From: Hymenobacter mellowenesis | Lineage (GTDB): Bacteria; Bacteroidota; Bacteroidia; Cytophagales; Hymenobacteraceae | DNA length: 64,000 nt | Assembly: GCF_030581005.1 (NCBI RefSeq) | Contig: NZ_JAUQSX010000013.1 | Location: 158,758-222,757, forward strand | Direction of reading: 5' to 3' | Shown here: positions 23,251-30,924 of the stretch, piece after piece | How positions within the stretch are numbered: the first letter of the stretch is position 1 | Layout of the letters: each line of letters opens with the position of its first letter | Made by a program: the position numbers and the translations under genes | Notes under the pieces: model-generated | Seen by the model: the letters and a program-made list of their open reading frames with translations, nothing else | What the model was told of the DNA's origin: nothing | Database searches by the model: none

Positions 23251-23583
23251 CTAGCTGGCGGCGGGCACTTCCGCAGCCGCCGCCGTGGTTTTGCTGCCTA
23301 CTTCGCGGGCAATGGCCGAGCGGTCGAAGCGCAGCTTTACGCCGCGGTCCACTTCCACCACCACGGTTTCGTCGGTGAGTTCCACCACCAAGCCGTGCAG
23401 GCCGCCGATGGTGACGATACGCGAGCCCTTGGCCAGCGACTGGCGGAAGGCTTTCGCGTCGGCGGTGCGCTTCTGCTGCGGGCGCACCATGAAAAAATAA
23501 AACACCAGGCCAATGGCGATGGGGATAATTAGCTGGGTCACATCCAGTCCTCCGGCAGCCTGTAAAAGCAAAGTCAACAACAT
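23251..23583 (-). CDS. yajC: Preprotein translocase subunit YajC
   Basis: 110 residues, the usual YajC size. One membrane segment near the N-terminus (LIIPIAIGLVFYFFMV) is followed by the family signature RPQQKR, then a cytoplasmic domain with KGSRIVTIGGLHGLVVELTDETVVVEVDRGVKLRFDRSAI. YajC associates with SecDF and the SecYEG translocon. It lies 23 bases downstream of the DUF1573 lipoprotein gene and two bases before the YbbR-like gene. The C-terminus is Ala-rich and probably disordered. Confidence 0.95.
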   Translation of the reverse strand: MLLTLLLQAAGGLDVTQLIIPIAIGLVFYFFMVRPQQKRTADAKAFRQSLAKGSRIVTIGGLHGLVVELTDETVVVEVDRGVKLRFDRSAIAREVGSKTTAAAAEVPAAS

Positions 23584-23606
23584 AGCGTTAAGATTAAAAG
23601 GATGAA

Positions 23607-24113
23607 TTAGAGGGGCTTTTTATCGCCAGCCGTTAGCACGTTACCTTTGATGAGGATGGTGGTGATGTTGGGCTGGGTGTTGGCCCGCACGGCCACCTGT
23701 TTGCTGATGATGCCCTGCTTGCCGTGGCTATCGAACTGCACTTCCATTTTGCCCTCGGCGCCGGGCGCAATGGGCTCTTTGGTCCAGCTGGGCGTGGTGC
23801 AGCCGCAGGAGGCCACCGCATCCTCAATCAGCAGCGGCGACTTGCCAGTGTTGGTGAAGGTGAAGGTGTGGCGTACTTTGCTATCGGGTTGAATATCACC
23901 GAAGTCAAATTCCGACTCGGCAAATTTCATTACCGGAGCATTGGGGTTCACGGCTTCGTTTTCGCTCACCACATTGGGGTTGTCCACAGTGGGGTTGGCG
24001 GCGTCGGAGACTTCGGTGGCGGCGGCGTTCATGCCTTCGGTACCCACTTCGTTCTTGTCGCGGTTGCAGGCGGCCAGCAGAAGCGTGGCGGCCAGGAGAA
24101 TCTGGTATTTCAT
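23607..24113 (-). CDS. DUF1573 domain lipoprotein
   Basis: 168 residues. The N-terminus MKYQILLAATLLLAACNRD is a lipoprotein signal with lipobox LAAC (Cys16). After a low-complexity Asn/Val/Glu linker, the DUF1573 domain begins: MKFAESEFDFGDIQPDSKVRHTFTFTNTG, SPLLIEDAVASCGCTTPSW, then GAEGKMEVQFDSHGKQG. The CGCT pair and the FDFG-I pattern are typical of this Ig-like (ASPM/MSP-type) fold, found in many Bacteroidetes envelope proteins. Its function is unknown. It heads the DUF1573-yajC-YbbR-coaE cluster. Upstream is a 27-bp inverted repeat rather than a clear promoter. Confidence 0.92.
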   Translation of the reverse strand: MKYQILLAATLLLAACNRDKNEVGTEGMNAAATEVSDAANPTVDNPNVVSENEAVNPNAPVMKFAESEFDFGDIQPDSKVRHTFTFTNTGKSPLLIEDAVASCGCTTPSWTKEPIAPGAEGKMEVQFDSHGKQGIISKQVAVRANTQPNITTILIKGNVLTAGDKKPL

Positions 24114-24128
24114 AATATGTAGGTTAGC

Positions 24129-24204
24129 AGTAAGTATTAAGTAGTGAGTAGATAGACTGTTCCATTGGAAATCTAGCCTATCTACTCACTACTTAATACT
24201 TACT
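24129..24204. repeat. Perfect inverted repeat with 27-bp arms
   Basis: Arms 24129-24155 and 24178-24204 are exact reverse complements around a 22-base spacer. The arm is built of iterated AGTA/GTAGT motifs. It lies between isocitrate dehydrogenase (stop 24214) and the DUF1573 gene (start 24113), both on the minus strand. Confidence 0.88.
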
Positions 24205-24213
24205 ACTAATGAA

Positions 24214-25212
24214 TTACAGCTTGGCAATAATGCTTTGAGCGAACTGGCTGGTGCTGGCCTGCCCGCCGAGGTCGCCGGTGCATTCGGCTTTGTTCAGTAG
24301 GGTGGCTTCCAGGGCTTTGTCGATTTGGTCGGCTTTGGCGTGCTCGCCGAGGTGGTGTAGCATCATCAAGGCCGAGCGGAGCAGGGCGGTGGGGTTGGCT
24401 TTGCCTTGGCCGGCAATGTCGGGGGCGGAGCCGTGCACGGCTTCGAAAATGGCCATGTTGTCGCCAATGTTGGCGCCGGCCACCACGCCCAAGCCGCCCA
24501 CCAAGCCAGCGCAGAGGTCCGACAACAAGTCGCCGAACAGATTGGTGGTTACAATCACGTCGAACTGCTCGGGCTTGCCCACCAGTTGCATACACATATT
24601 GTCGATGATTTTATCCTCGAACACAATCTGCGGAAACTCCAGGCTGGCTTCTTTGCAGGCGTTAATCATCAGCGTGCCAGCCATTTTGATGATGTTGGCT
24701 TTGTGGGCCAGCGTCACCTTTTTGCGGCCGTGCTTGGCGGCGTAGGCAAAGGCCGCGCGGCATATTTTGCGCGAGCCTTCTACCGTGACGCGGGCAATGG
24801 CATCGGCAATGCCGAGGCGCTCGTCCCACAGTTCCAGACCGGAGTACAGACCTTCGGTATTTTCACGGAAGAGCACCAGGTCAATGCCCTCGTAGCGGGT
24901 TTGGATGCCGGCCGTGGTTTTGCTGGGGCGTACGTTCTGGTAGAGGTCGTACTTCTGGCGCAGCGTCACGTTGATGCTGCGGAAGCCCTTGCCTACCGGC
25001 GTGGTAATCGGGCCTTTGAGGGCCACCTTATTCTTTTCCAATGACTTGAGCAAGGCATTCGGAATCAGCTCGCCCGACTGGTCGAAGGTAGTTTGGCCGG
25101 CGTTCTGCTCTTCCCATTGCACGGGGACCTGCGCTGCGGCGAAAATGTCGGTTACCGCTTTCGTGATTTCGGGGCCTATGCCGTCGCCGGGAATAAGGGT
25201 TACTACGTGCAT
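24214..25212 (-). CDS. NAD-type isocitrate dehydrogenase (isocitrate/isopropylmalate dehydrogenase family)
   Basis: 332 residues from ATG 25210-25212 (MHVVTLIPGDGIGPEITKAV). Oxidative decarboxylation of isocitrate to 2-oxoglutarate. Family motifs: GPITTPVGKGFRSINVTLRQKYDLYQNVRPSKT, LVLFRENTEGLYSGLE, KANIIKMAGTLM, TTNLFGDLLSD and AVHGSAPDIAGQGKANP. The N-R-S pattern and FRENTEGLYSG favour isocitrate rather than isopropylmalate or homoisocitrate as substrate. Length is that of the short homodimeric NAD enzymes. It lies apart from the other TCA genes, between a YtxH gene and the DUF1573 cluster, with inverted repeats on both sides, so it is probably a single transcription unit. Confidence 0.9.
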   Translation of the reverse strand: MHVVTLIPGDGIGPEITKAVTDIFAAAQVPVQWEEQNAGQTTFDQSGELIPNALLKSLEKNKVALKGPITTPVGKGFRSINVTLRQKYDLYQNVRPSKTTAGIQTRYEGIDLVLFRENTEGLYSGLELWDERLGIADAIARVTVEGSRKICRAAFAYAAKHGRKKVTLAHKANIIKMAGTLMINACKEASLEFPQIVFEDKIIDNMCMQLVGKPEQFDVIVTTNLFGDLLSDLCAGLVGGLGVVAGANIGDNMAIFEAVHGSAPDIAGQGKANPTALLRSALMMLHHLGEHAKADQIDKALEATLLNKAECTGDLGGQASTSQFAQSIIAKL

Positions 25213-25249
25213 CGTACGGGGTAATGAGTGGTTGGGAGTAAGCACAAAG

Positions 25250-25314
25250 GACGGAATGGATGAATGAGTGAAGACTGAAATTTATCGGTCGTTCCCTCAT
25301 TCACCCATTCCGTC
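25250..25314. repeat. Inverted repeat with 19-bp arms, one mismatch
   Basis: Arms 25250-25268 and 25296-25314 pair with one A-C mismatch; spacer 27 bases. The arm has an iterated GGAATGGATGAATGAG pattern. It lies between the YtxH gene (stop 25339) and isocitrate dehydrogenase (start 25212). Confidence 0.8.
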
Positions 25315-25338
25315 AAGTACTTAGCAGCCCGAAAAAAA

Positions 25339-25650
25339 TTAAGCGCCCTTGCGGGAATTGATTTGGTTGATGAGCTGGTCGACGTCGCCGAGCAGTTGTT
25401 CGGCTTTGGATTTGGCGTCGGAAATCACGCGCTGGCCTTCGCTTTTGGCCGAGGACTGGCCCAAGCCTTCGCGGCTGGTCACCAGGCTGTCGGTGAGGTC
25501 GGCCAGCACGGAGCGGTATTTCTCCAGCTGGTAGCTGAGCCAGGAACGGGTTTCGCTGCCGGGTTCGGGGGCGTAGAGCAAGCCAAGGGCCGCGCCGGTG
25601 AGCGCGCCGCCTGCGAAGCACAGGATGCCGGTGGTGGTTTTGCTGGCCAT
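25339..25650 (-). CDS. YtxH domain-containing protein
   Basis: 103 residues from ATG 25648-25650 (MASKTTTGILCFAGGALTGA). The first 30 residues form a glycine-rich membrane or membrane-associating segment (GILCFAGGALTGAALGLLYAPEPGSETRS), the hallmark of YtxH/gas-vesicle-like stress proteins. The rest is a charged amphipathic helix (LSYQLEKYRSVLADLTDSL; KAEQLLGDVDQLINQIN). Such proteins are small general-stress or envelope-associated proteins; no enzymatic role is known. The longer frame to 25725 lacks family similarity. Dispersed-repeat copy 2 lies just upstream. Confidence 0.85.
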   Translation of the reverse strand: MASKTTTGILCFAGGALTGAALGLLYAPEPGSETRSWLSYQLEKYRSVLADLTDSLVTSREGLGQSSAKSEGQRVISDAKSKAEQLLGDVDQLINQINSRKGA

Positions 25651-25751
25651 GGTCGTCGAGGTTAGGGGAAGAAAGGTGAGAATGTTTTCAGGGCTGCGTA
25701 CGCAGAAACGCGGCCGTAGATGCAAAAGTGGCTATGTCTGCTTAATGTTGC

Positions 25752-25849
25752 ACGTCATGCAGAGCGCAGTGAAGCATCTTGCGTGCAATAGTAATAATTA
25801 CTTGTTGCAACGAAGCGAGCGAGATGGTTCGCTTCGCTCTGCATGACGT
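25752..25849. repeat. Palindromic dispersed repeat, copy 2 (most diverged)
   Basis: ACGTCATGCAGAGCG at 25752-25766 and CGCTCTGCATGACGT at 25835-25849 are exact complements; inward the pairing has several mismatches (left GCGCAGTGAAGCATCT, right complement GCGAAGCGAACCATCT). It carries GCAGAGC where other copies have GCTGAGC, on both arms, so the change is compensated. Confidence 0.8.
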
Positions 25850-25899
25850 TTTGCTACGACGTTCTTTTGGCGCCAATGCGCTATCAACAGGCCAGACGA

Positions 25900-27096
25900 T
25901 TACTGGTTGTCCAACAGGCCGCGGCCCGATTTGCGAATGTCGCCGCTGGCGGCCAAATCCGTCGCCAGCTTGTCCAGAATGCCGTTAACAAATTGTTTGC
26001 TTTTGGGCGTGCTGTAAAGCTTGCTGATTTCAATATACTCGTTGATAGTGACTTTCACCGGAATGCCGCGGAAGAGCTGCATCTCGGTGAGGGCCATTTT
26101 CAGGATGATTTTGTCGAGCAGGGCCACGCGCTCCACGTCCCAGTTCTGCACCGAGCCGGCGATGAGCTTCTCCATCTTATCGTCCTCGATGAGCGTCTGC
26201 TTGTAGAGCGTTTCGGCAAACTCGCGGTCGTCCTGCCAGTTGGCCGAGAGGTTCATGAGCTCCTGCTTCTCGTCGGCGCCGAAGGGCAGCATCTTGAGCG
26301 TCTTCAGCACCAGGTTGCGCACGATGGGTCGGTTTTCCTCCCAGTTCAAATCATCGGCTTCGAGCTGGCGCGGCAGGGCTTCACCCTTGAACACAAAGTC
26401 CTTATAGATGTGCCGCAGGATTTCGAGGTCGGTGTCGTAGTCCATTTCGGGCTGGGCGATGTCCTTGCCGGCCAGGTAGGCCTGCACGGTTTCGTCGGCC
26501 TTCATCTCGTTCCAGGCGGCGCGCAGGGCTTCCACTTCGGCCGCGCCCTCCCAGGCCAGCTTGCGCCGGATGGTGGTGCCCTGCAACTGCTCGTTGGCCA
26601 TGAGCTTGGCAATGGCCTTGTTCTGGTGCAGGCGGGTGGCGTCGATGGCGTTTTCGCTGGGGCCCAGGCGGCGGCGCTCCTCACGGCTCTGCTCTTCCTC
26701 AATCACGCCCAGCAAGGCGGCGGGCAGGTTGAGTAGGTGCAGGTACTGGTCGTGAATGCTTTCGGCGCCCACCAGCAACTGGCCGGCGTAGAAATCGGCG
26801 TCCTTCTTCACCTGGTTCTGGAAGGAGTTGATGGCGTCGGTCACGGCCTTGTCCACGGCCTTGTCGTCCGTTTTCTCGGGCATGGTGCCGGTGCGATACC
26901 AGTCGCGCAGCTGGGCTTCGCCCAGCTTGCGCTGGCCTTCCAGCATGCGGCGGTCGGGCGCCTCTTTGGCCGTCAGGTCGGGCTCGAAAGCAGCCGCGAT
27001 GCGGTCCTGCGCCAGCATTAAATCGGCTCCCACCGCCTGGTGGTAGGAGTAGAGCGACTGCATGACTTTGATACGGAGGAGGCGGCGGTTGAGCAT
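25900..27096 (-). CDS. nusB: Transcription antitermination factor NusB, long Bacteroidetes form
   Basis: 398 residues. The N-terminus MLNRRLLRIKVMQSLYSYHQA is the NusB start (RxxRxxxxQxLYxxxxx), and the C-terminal part has the NusB fold: WQDDREFAETLYKQTLIEDDKMEKLIAGSVQNWDVERVALLDKIILKMALTEM, with FRGIPVKVTINEYIEISKLYSTPKSKQFVNGILDKL. Between them is a long helical insertion of about 240 residues, absent from E. coli NusB (139 residues) but usual in this phylum. NusB binds boxA RNA with NusE in rRNA antitermination. It lies between two dispersed-repeat copies (2 and 3). Confidence 0.93.
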   Translation of the reverse strand: MLNRRLLRIKVMQSLYSYHQAVGADLMLAQDRIAAAFEPDLTAKEAPDRRMLEGQRKLGEAQLRDWYRTGTMPEKTDDKAVDKAVTDAINSFQNQVKKDADFYAGQLLVGAESIHDQYLHLLNLPAALLGVIEEEQSREERRRLGPSENAIDATRLHQNKAIAKLMANEQLQGTTIRRKLAWEGAAEVEALRAAWNEMKADETVQAYLAGKDIAQPEMDYDTDLEILRHIYKDFVFKGEALPRQLEADDLNWEENRPIVRNLVLKTLKMLPFGADEKQELMNLSANWQDDREFAETLYKQTLIEDDKMEKLIAGSVQNWDVERVALLDKIILKMALTEMQLFRGIPVKVTINEYIEISKLYSTPKSKQFVNGILDKLATDLAASGDIRKSGRGLLDNQ

Positions 27097-27133
27097 ATTG
27101 GTCTGGTAATCAGTATTGGTTTCAGTAGTCGAA

Positions 27134-27244
27134 AAAAGAACGTCATGCTGAGCGCAGCCGAAGCATCTCTACTGCACAAGTAATCAATGCTGTTGCAACG
27201 AAGCAATAGAGATGCTTCGGCTGCGCTCAGCATGACGTTCTTTT
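27134..27244. repeat. Palindromic dispersed repeat, copy 3 (perfect 38-bp arms)
   Basis: Arms 27134-27171 and 27207-27244 are exact reverse complements around a 35-base loop. The core is CGTCATGCTGAGCGCAGCC. The arm overlaps the stop codon of leucine dehydrogenase (27243-27245), and on the minus strand TTCTTTTTT follows, so it can serve as that gene's terminator. Confidence 0.93.
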
Positions 27245-28334
27245 AATACGTCGACTTCACCCGGCCCACGCTGGCGATGCGCTCCTTGGCCTGCTTGATG
27301 GCGGCGGCCTGCGGGTGCGTGCCTTCTTCTTCGGCTTTCGCGAGCACCTGGAGGGTGAAATCGTAAATCTTTTCGGTTTGGGTGAGGGCGCCCTGGCGGC
27401 TGGCTCCCGTCACTTCGGAATACACATTGATGAGGCCGCCGGCGTTGATGAGAAAGTCGGGGGCGTATACGATGCCGCGGCGCACGAGCTCGGGGCCGTG
27501 CTGGTTTTCCACTTTGAGCTGGTTGTTGGCGCAGCCGGCCACCACCTGGCACTTGAGGCGGGCAATGGTGTCGTCATTCAGCGTGGCACCCAGCGCGCAG
27601 GGCGAGTAGATGTCCACGTCCTGGTCGTAGATATCTTCCAGGCCCACGGCTTTGGCGCCGAAGCGGTTGGCGGCGTCGAGGGCGCGGTCTTCGTAGTAGT
27701 CGGTCACGATGAGCTTGGCGCCTTCTTTCTGGAGGTGCTCGAGCAAGTAGGTGCCCACGTGGCCCACGCCCTGCACGGCAATGCGCTTGCCGGTGAGGCT
27801 TTCGGAGCCAAAGGCTTTTTTGGCGGCGGCTTTCATGCCCATATACACGCCGTAGGCCGTCACGGGCGAGGGGTCGCCGGAGCCGCCCATGCTCTCGGGC
27901 AGGCCGGCTACGTGCTTGGTTTCCATGCGGATGTACTCCATGTCCTTGGTGGTCATGTTCACATCTTCGGCCGTGATGTACTTGCCGTTCAGGTTCTGCA
28001 CGAAGCGGCCAAACTTGCGCAGCAGTGCTTCGGTCTTCAGCGTTTTGGCGTCGCCGATGATGACAGCCTTGCCACCGCCCAGGTTCAGGCCCGAGATGGC
28101 CGCTTTGTAGGTCATGCCGCGCGAGAGGCGCAGCACGTCGTTCAGCGCCTCGGCGTCGGAGGCGTAGTGCCACATGCGGGTGCCACCGAGCGCGGGCCCG
28201 AGCACGGTGTTGTGGATGCCGATAATGGCCTTGAGGCCCGTCTCGTGGTCGTGGCAGTACACGACTTGCTCGTGCTGGTGCTCCGCAATCTGGCCGAAAA
28301 TCGACTCAGGGGCGACAATTTTGGTTTCAATCAT
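27243..28334 (-). CDS. Leucine dehydrogenase-like (Glu/Leu/Phe/Val dehydrogenase family)
   Basis: 363 residues from ATG 28332-28334 (MIETKIVAPESIFGQIAEHQ). NAD-dependent oxidative deamination of branched-chain amino acids. Substrate-domain features: HDHETGLKAIIGIHNTVLGPALGGTRMW, then ISGLNLGGGKAVIIGD with the catalytic Lys, and the Rossmann segment IAVQGVGHVGTYLLEHL. The early GxHNTxxGPALGGTRMW and length are those of leucine/valine dehydrogenases rather than glutamate dehydrogenase. The upstream frame to 28439 runs through non-conserved sequence and is rejected. Two copies of the dispersed palindromic repeat flank the gene (27134-27244 and 28434-28527). A TACTTTTG element sits at 28562-28569, minus strand. 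Confidence 0.92.
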   Translation of the reverse strand: MIETKIVAPESIFGQIAEHQHEQVVYCHDHETGLKAIIGIHNTVLGPALGGTRMWHYASDAEALNDVLRLSRGMTYKAAISGLNLGGGKAVIIGDAKTLKTEALLRKFGRFVQNLNGKYITAEDVNMTTKDMEYIRMETKHVAGLPESMGGSGDPSPVTAYGVYMGMKAAAKKAFGSESLTGKRIAVQGVGHVGTYLLEHLQKEGAKLIVTDYYEDRALDAANRFGAKAVGLEDIYDQDVDIYSPCALGATLNDDTIARLKCQVVAGCANNQLKVENQHGPELVRRGIVYAPDFLINAGGLINVYSEVTGASRQGALTQTEKIYDFTLQVLAKAEEEGTHPQAAAIKQAKERIASVGRVKSTY

Positions 28335-28433
28335 GGGAATGAATTGAAGGTTGGTGGGAATTGTGGGAATGGATGGTTGGGAACTGTGCGGCGTAACTTT
28401 GTTGGGACTTATACCTATACGGAAAAACAAGAA

Positions 28434-28527
28434 CGTCATGCTGAGCGGAGCCGAAGCATCTCTACCTCAATACTAAAAATGAATTAGTTGCGCGGTAAAA
28501 GATGCTTCGGCTCCGCTCAGCATGACG
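28434..28527. repeat. Palindromic dispersed repeat, copy 4
   Basis: Arms 28434-28461 and 28500-28527 are exact complements (28 bp). The core is CGTCATGCTGAGCGGAGCC, where copies 1 and 3 have GCAGCC; the other arm changes to match (GGCTCC). It lies between the divergent leucine dehydrogenase and ABC exporter genes. Confidence 0.92.
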
Positions 28528-28561
28528 GGCTTTCTGAATGGGTGCTTGGCCTTTCAAGCCG

Positions 28562-28569
28562 CAAAAGTA
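28562..28569 (-). promoter_or_regulatory. Possible -7 element TACTTTTG upstream of leucine dehydrogenase
   Basis: An exact TAnnTTTG match on the minus strand, 227 bases before the ATG at 28334. If used, repeat copy 4 would be in the mRNA leader. No TTG at -33 is evident. Confidence 0.3.
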
Positions 28570-28608
28570 CCGCTATTTTCCCGAACCGGCCCTTTCCCCA
28601 CCCTACCC

Positions 28609-30393
28609 GTGCGCGCCCTCTCCGCTGTTAACCCCTTCATCTTCCGCTACAAGTGGCATTTCCTCGCCGGGGTGCTGTTTGTGGCGCTGAGCACGCTGCT
28701 GGCCATTTTCCCGGCCCAGCTGGTGCGCTACGCCTTCGATTTGGTGAACGAGGGCATAGACCTCTACCACCTTTACGCCGGGACCGAGGCGCAAAAGGGC
28801 GTGTACCAGCTGTTTGGACGCAATGTGCTGTTTTACGGCGTGCTTATCATCGTGTTGGCATTGCTGCGCGGCATCTTCCTGTTCTTCATGCGCCAGACGC
28901 TCATCGTGATGTCGCGCCACATCGAAAACGACCAGAAAAACCAGATTTACCAGCACTACCAGTCGCTGCCGCTCAGCTTCTACCGCCGCCACAGCACCGG
29001 CGATTTGATGTCGCGCATTTCGGAAGATGTGAGCCGGGTACGGATGTACCTGGGGCCAGCCATTATGTACTTTCTACAGCTCGTGCTGCTGTTCCTGCTC
29101 ATCGTGCCGCTCATGCTCATGGTGAACGTGAAGCTGACGCTCTACACGCTGCTGCCGCTGCCGGTGCTGTCAGTCAGCATCTTCTACGTCAACAACTTGA
29201 TTGAGCGCAAGTCCGACGAAATCCAGCGGGCGCTGTCGGGCATGACGACGTTTGTGCAAGAGGCTTTTTCGGGCATTCGGGTGCTAAAATCCTTCGTGCG
29301 CGAGGCCGATTCGCACGAGCAGTTTGCCCAGGCCAGCAACGACTACAAGGAGAAGTCGCTGAGTTTGAACTTCGTGAACTCGCTGTTCTTTCCGCTCATC
29401 CTGTTCCTCATCGGCCTGAGCACGCTCATTACGGTGTGGGTTGGGGGCCAGGAGGTTATTCGCGGTACCATCACCACAGGCACCATAGCCGAGTTCCTGA
29501 TTTACGTGAACCTGCTCACCTGGCCGGTCACGGCGCTGGGCTGGACGTCCTCCCTCGTGCAGCGGGCGGAGGCCTCGCAGGCCCGCATCAACGAGTTTCT
29601 GGACCAGAAAACCGACATTATCTCCCGCCAGAACGTGGAGCGCGAGCTGGCCGGCGACATCGTGTTTGAAAACGTCTCGTTCACCTATCCCGACACCGGC
29701 ATTCAGGCCCTGAAAGACGTGAGCTTCCGCGTGCGGCCGGGCCAGACGCTGGCCGTCATCGGCAACACGGGCTCGGGCAAAAGCACGGTGGCCGCGCTGC
29801 TCTGCCGCCTCTACGACGTGACGGCCGGCGGCATCAAAATCGACGGTACCGACGTGCGCGACTACTCCCTGCGCGCCCTGCGCGGCCAGATTGGCTACGT
29901 GCCGCAGGACGTCTTCCTGTTCTCCGACACCATCCGCAACAACATCAACTTCGGCCTCGATGCGCCCGCCGAAACCCGGATGCTGCAAGCCGCCAAAGAT
30001 GCCGACGTGTACGAAAACATCCTGGCCTTCCCCGAAGGCTTCGATACCAAGGTGGGCGAGCGGGGCATCACCCTCTCCGGCGGGCAGAAGCAGCGCGTGA
30101 GCATGGCCCGGGCGCTGGTGAAGGAGCCCAAAATTCTGATTCTCGACGACTCACTTTCGGCCGTCGATACCAAGACGGAAAATGCCATTCTGGGGTCGTT
30201 GCAGCGCATCATGGCGGCGCGCACCAGCCTCATTATCTCACACCGCGTGAGTTCGGTAAAGCTAGCCGATGAAATCCTGGTGCTCGATGACGGCGTAATT
30301 GTACAGCACGGCACTCACGATGCGCTGATGGCCGAGACGGACGGGCTATACCGGGCGCTGTATGAGCGCCAGTTGCAAACGGAAGAAGCGTAA
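28609..30393 (+). CDS. ABC exporter, fused membrane and ATPase domains
   Basis: 594 residues from GTG 28609 (read as M-RALSAVNPFIFRYKW). An in-frame ATG at 28522 lies inside the dispersed repeat, so the GTG is preferred. Six membrane helices (residues 15-300: HFLAGVLFVALSTLLAIFPA, LFYGVLIIVLALLRGIFLFF, and others), then an ABC domain with Walker A GNTGSGKST, Q-loop GYVPQDVFLFSDT, signature LSGGQKQRVSMARAL, Walker B ILILDDSLSAVD and H-loop ISHRVSS. It belongs to the lipid A/multidrug exporter type (MsbA/BmrA-like). Note the Asp-Asp at the end of Walker B, where Glu is usual. Half-transporter; homodimer or partner with another. Substrate unknown. Confidence 0.9.
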   Translation: MRALSAVNPFIFRYKWHFLAGVLFVALSTLLAIFPAQLVRYAFDLVNEGIDLYHLYAGTEAQKGVYQLFGRNVLFYGVLIIVLALLRGIFLFFMRQTLIVMSRHIENDQKNQIYQHYQSLPLSFYRRHSTGDLMSRISEDVSRVRMYLGPAIMYFLQLVLLFLLIVPLMLMVNVKLTLYTLLPLPVLSVSIFYVNNLIERKSDEIQRALSGMTTFVQEAFSGIRVLKSFVREADSHEQFAQASNDYKEKSLSLNFVNSLFFPLILFLIGLSTLITVWVGGQEVIRGTITTGTIAEFLIYVNLLTWPVTALGWTSSLVQRAEASQARINEFLDQKTDIISRQNVERELAGDIVFENVSFTYPDTGIQALKDVSFRVRPGQTLAVIGNTGSGKSTVAALLCRLYDVTAGGIKIDGTDVRDYSLRALRGQIGYVPQDVFLFSDTIRNNINFGLDAPAETRMLQAAKDADVYENILAFPEGFDTKVGERGITLSGGQKQRVSMARALVKEPKILILDDSLSAVDTKTENAILGSLQRIMAARTSLIISHRVSSVKLADEILVLDDGVIVQHGTHDALMAETDGLYRALYERQLQTEEA

Positions 30394-30394
30394 C

Positions 30395-30457
30395 GTAGCG
30401 CGGACTTTTAGTCCGCGACCCAAGTCCAATCACTCGCGGACTAAAAGTCCGCGCTAC
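30395..30457. repeat. Double-hairpin inverted repeat (GCGCGGACTTTTAGTCCGCG type)
   Basis: Arms 30395-30417 and 30435-30457 are exact complements (23 bp). Each arm is itself a hairpin (CGCGGACT, TTT, AGTCCGCG). It starts two bases after the TAA of the ABC exporter and ends seven bases before the VOC gene ATG (30465). Confidence 0.9.
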
Positions 30458-30464
30458 TGACCTC

Positions 30465-30860
30465 ATGACCCAACGCCTCGCCCTTGTCACGCTAATTGTT
30501 CGCAATTACGACGAAGCCATTGCCTTCTACACTCAAGTGCTGGGCTTCCATCTAGAATCTGACCTAGACATGGGCGGCGGCAAACGCTGGGTAGTGGTGG
30601 TACCGCCCGGCCCGGGCGGGGGCAGCGGCCTGCTGCTGGCCGAAGCCAAAACTGAGGAGGAAAAAGCCGCCGTGGGCTGGCAGGGCGCCGGCCGCGTCTG
30701 GCTGTTTCTGTACACCGACGACTTCTGGCGCGACTACCCGGTGCTGCAAGGCCGGGGACTAAAGTTTCTGGAGACGCCGCGCAGCGAAGTATATGGGCAC
30801 GTGGCTGTTTTTGAGGACCTGTATGGCAACAAGTGGGACTTGCTGGAGCCGTTGGGATAA
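30465..30860 (+). CDS. VOC family protein (glyoxalase/bleomycin resistance fold)
   Basis: 131 residues, starting MTQRLALVTLIVRNYDEAIAFYTQVLGF. Pattern of a single-domain VOC protein with two beta-alpha-beta-beta-beta units: the first ends GKRWVVVVPPGPGGGSGLLLAEAK; the second runs RVWLFLYTDDFWRDYPVLQGRGLKFLETPRSEVYGHVAVFEDLYGNKWDLLEP. Possible metal ligands are few: one Glu near the end (VFEDLYGN) and no His at the first position, so metal binding is uncertain. The family includes glyoxalase I, dioxygenases and antibiotic-binding proteins; the substrate here cannot be named. The start codon comes directly after a double hairpin repeat. Confidence 0.88.
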   Translation: MTQRLALVTLIVRNYDEAIAFYTQVLGFHLESDLDMGGGKRWVVVVPPGPGGGSGLLLAEAKTEEEKAAVGWQGAGRVWLFLYTDDFWRDYPVLQGRGLKFLETPRSEVYGHVAVFEDLYGNKWDLLEPLG

Positions 30861-30875
30861 ACCCGCTCAAAACGG

Positions 30876-30910
30876 AAAAAGGCCGCCCTGCTTAGCGAGG
30901 CGGCCTTTTT
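30876..30910. terminator. Bidirectional terminator
   Basis: Stem AAAAAGGCCGCC (30876-30887) with GGCGGCCTTTTT (30899-30910), 11-base loop, followed by more T. It lies between the VOC gene (+) and the small secreted protein (-, stop 30925). Confidence 0.92.
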
Positions 30911-30924
30911 TTATAAATTCCCAA

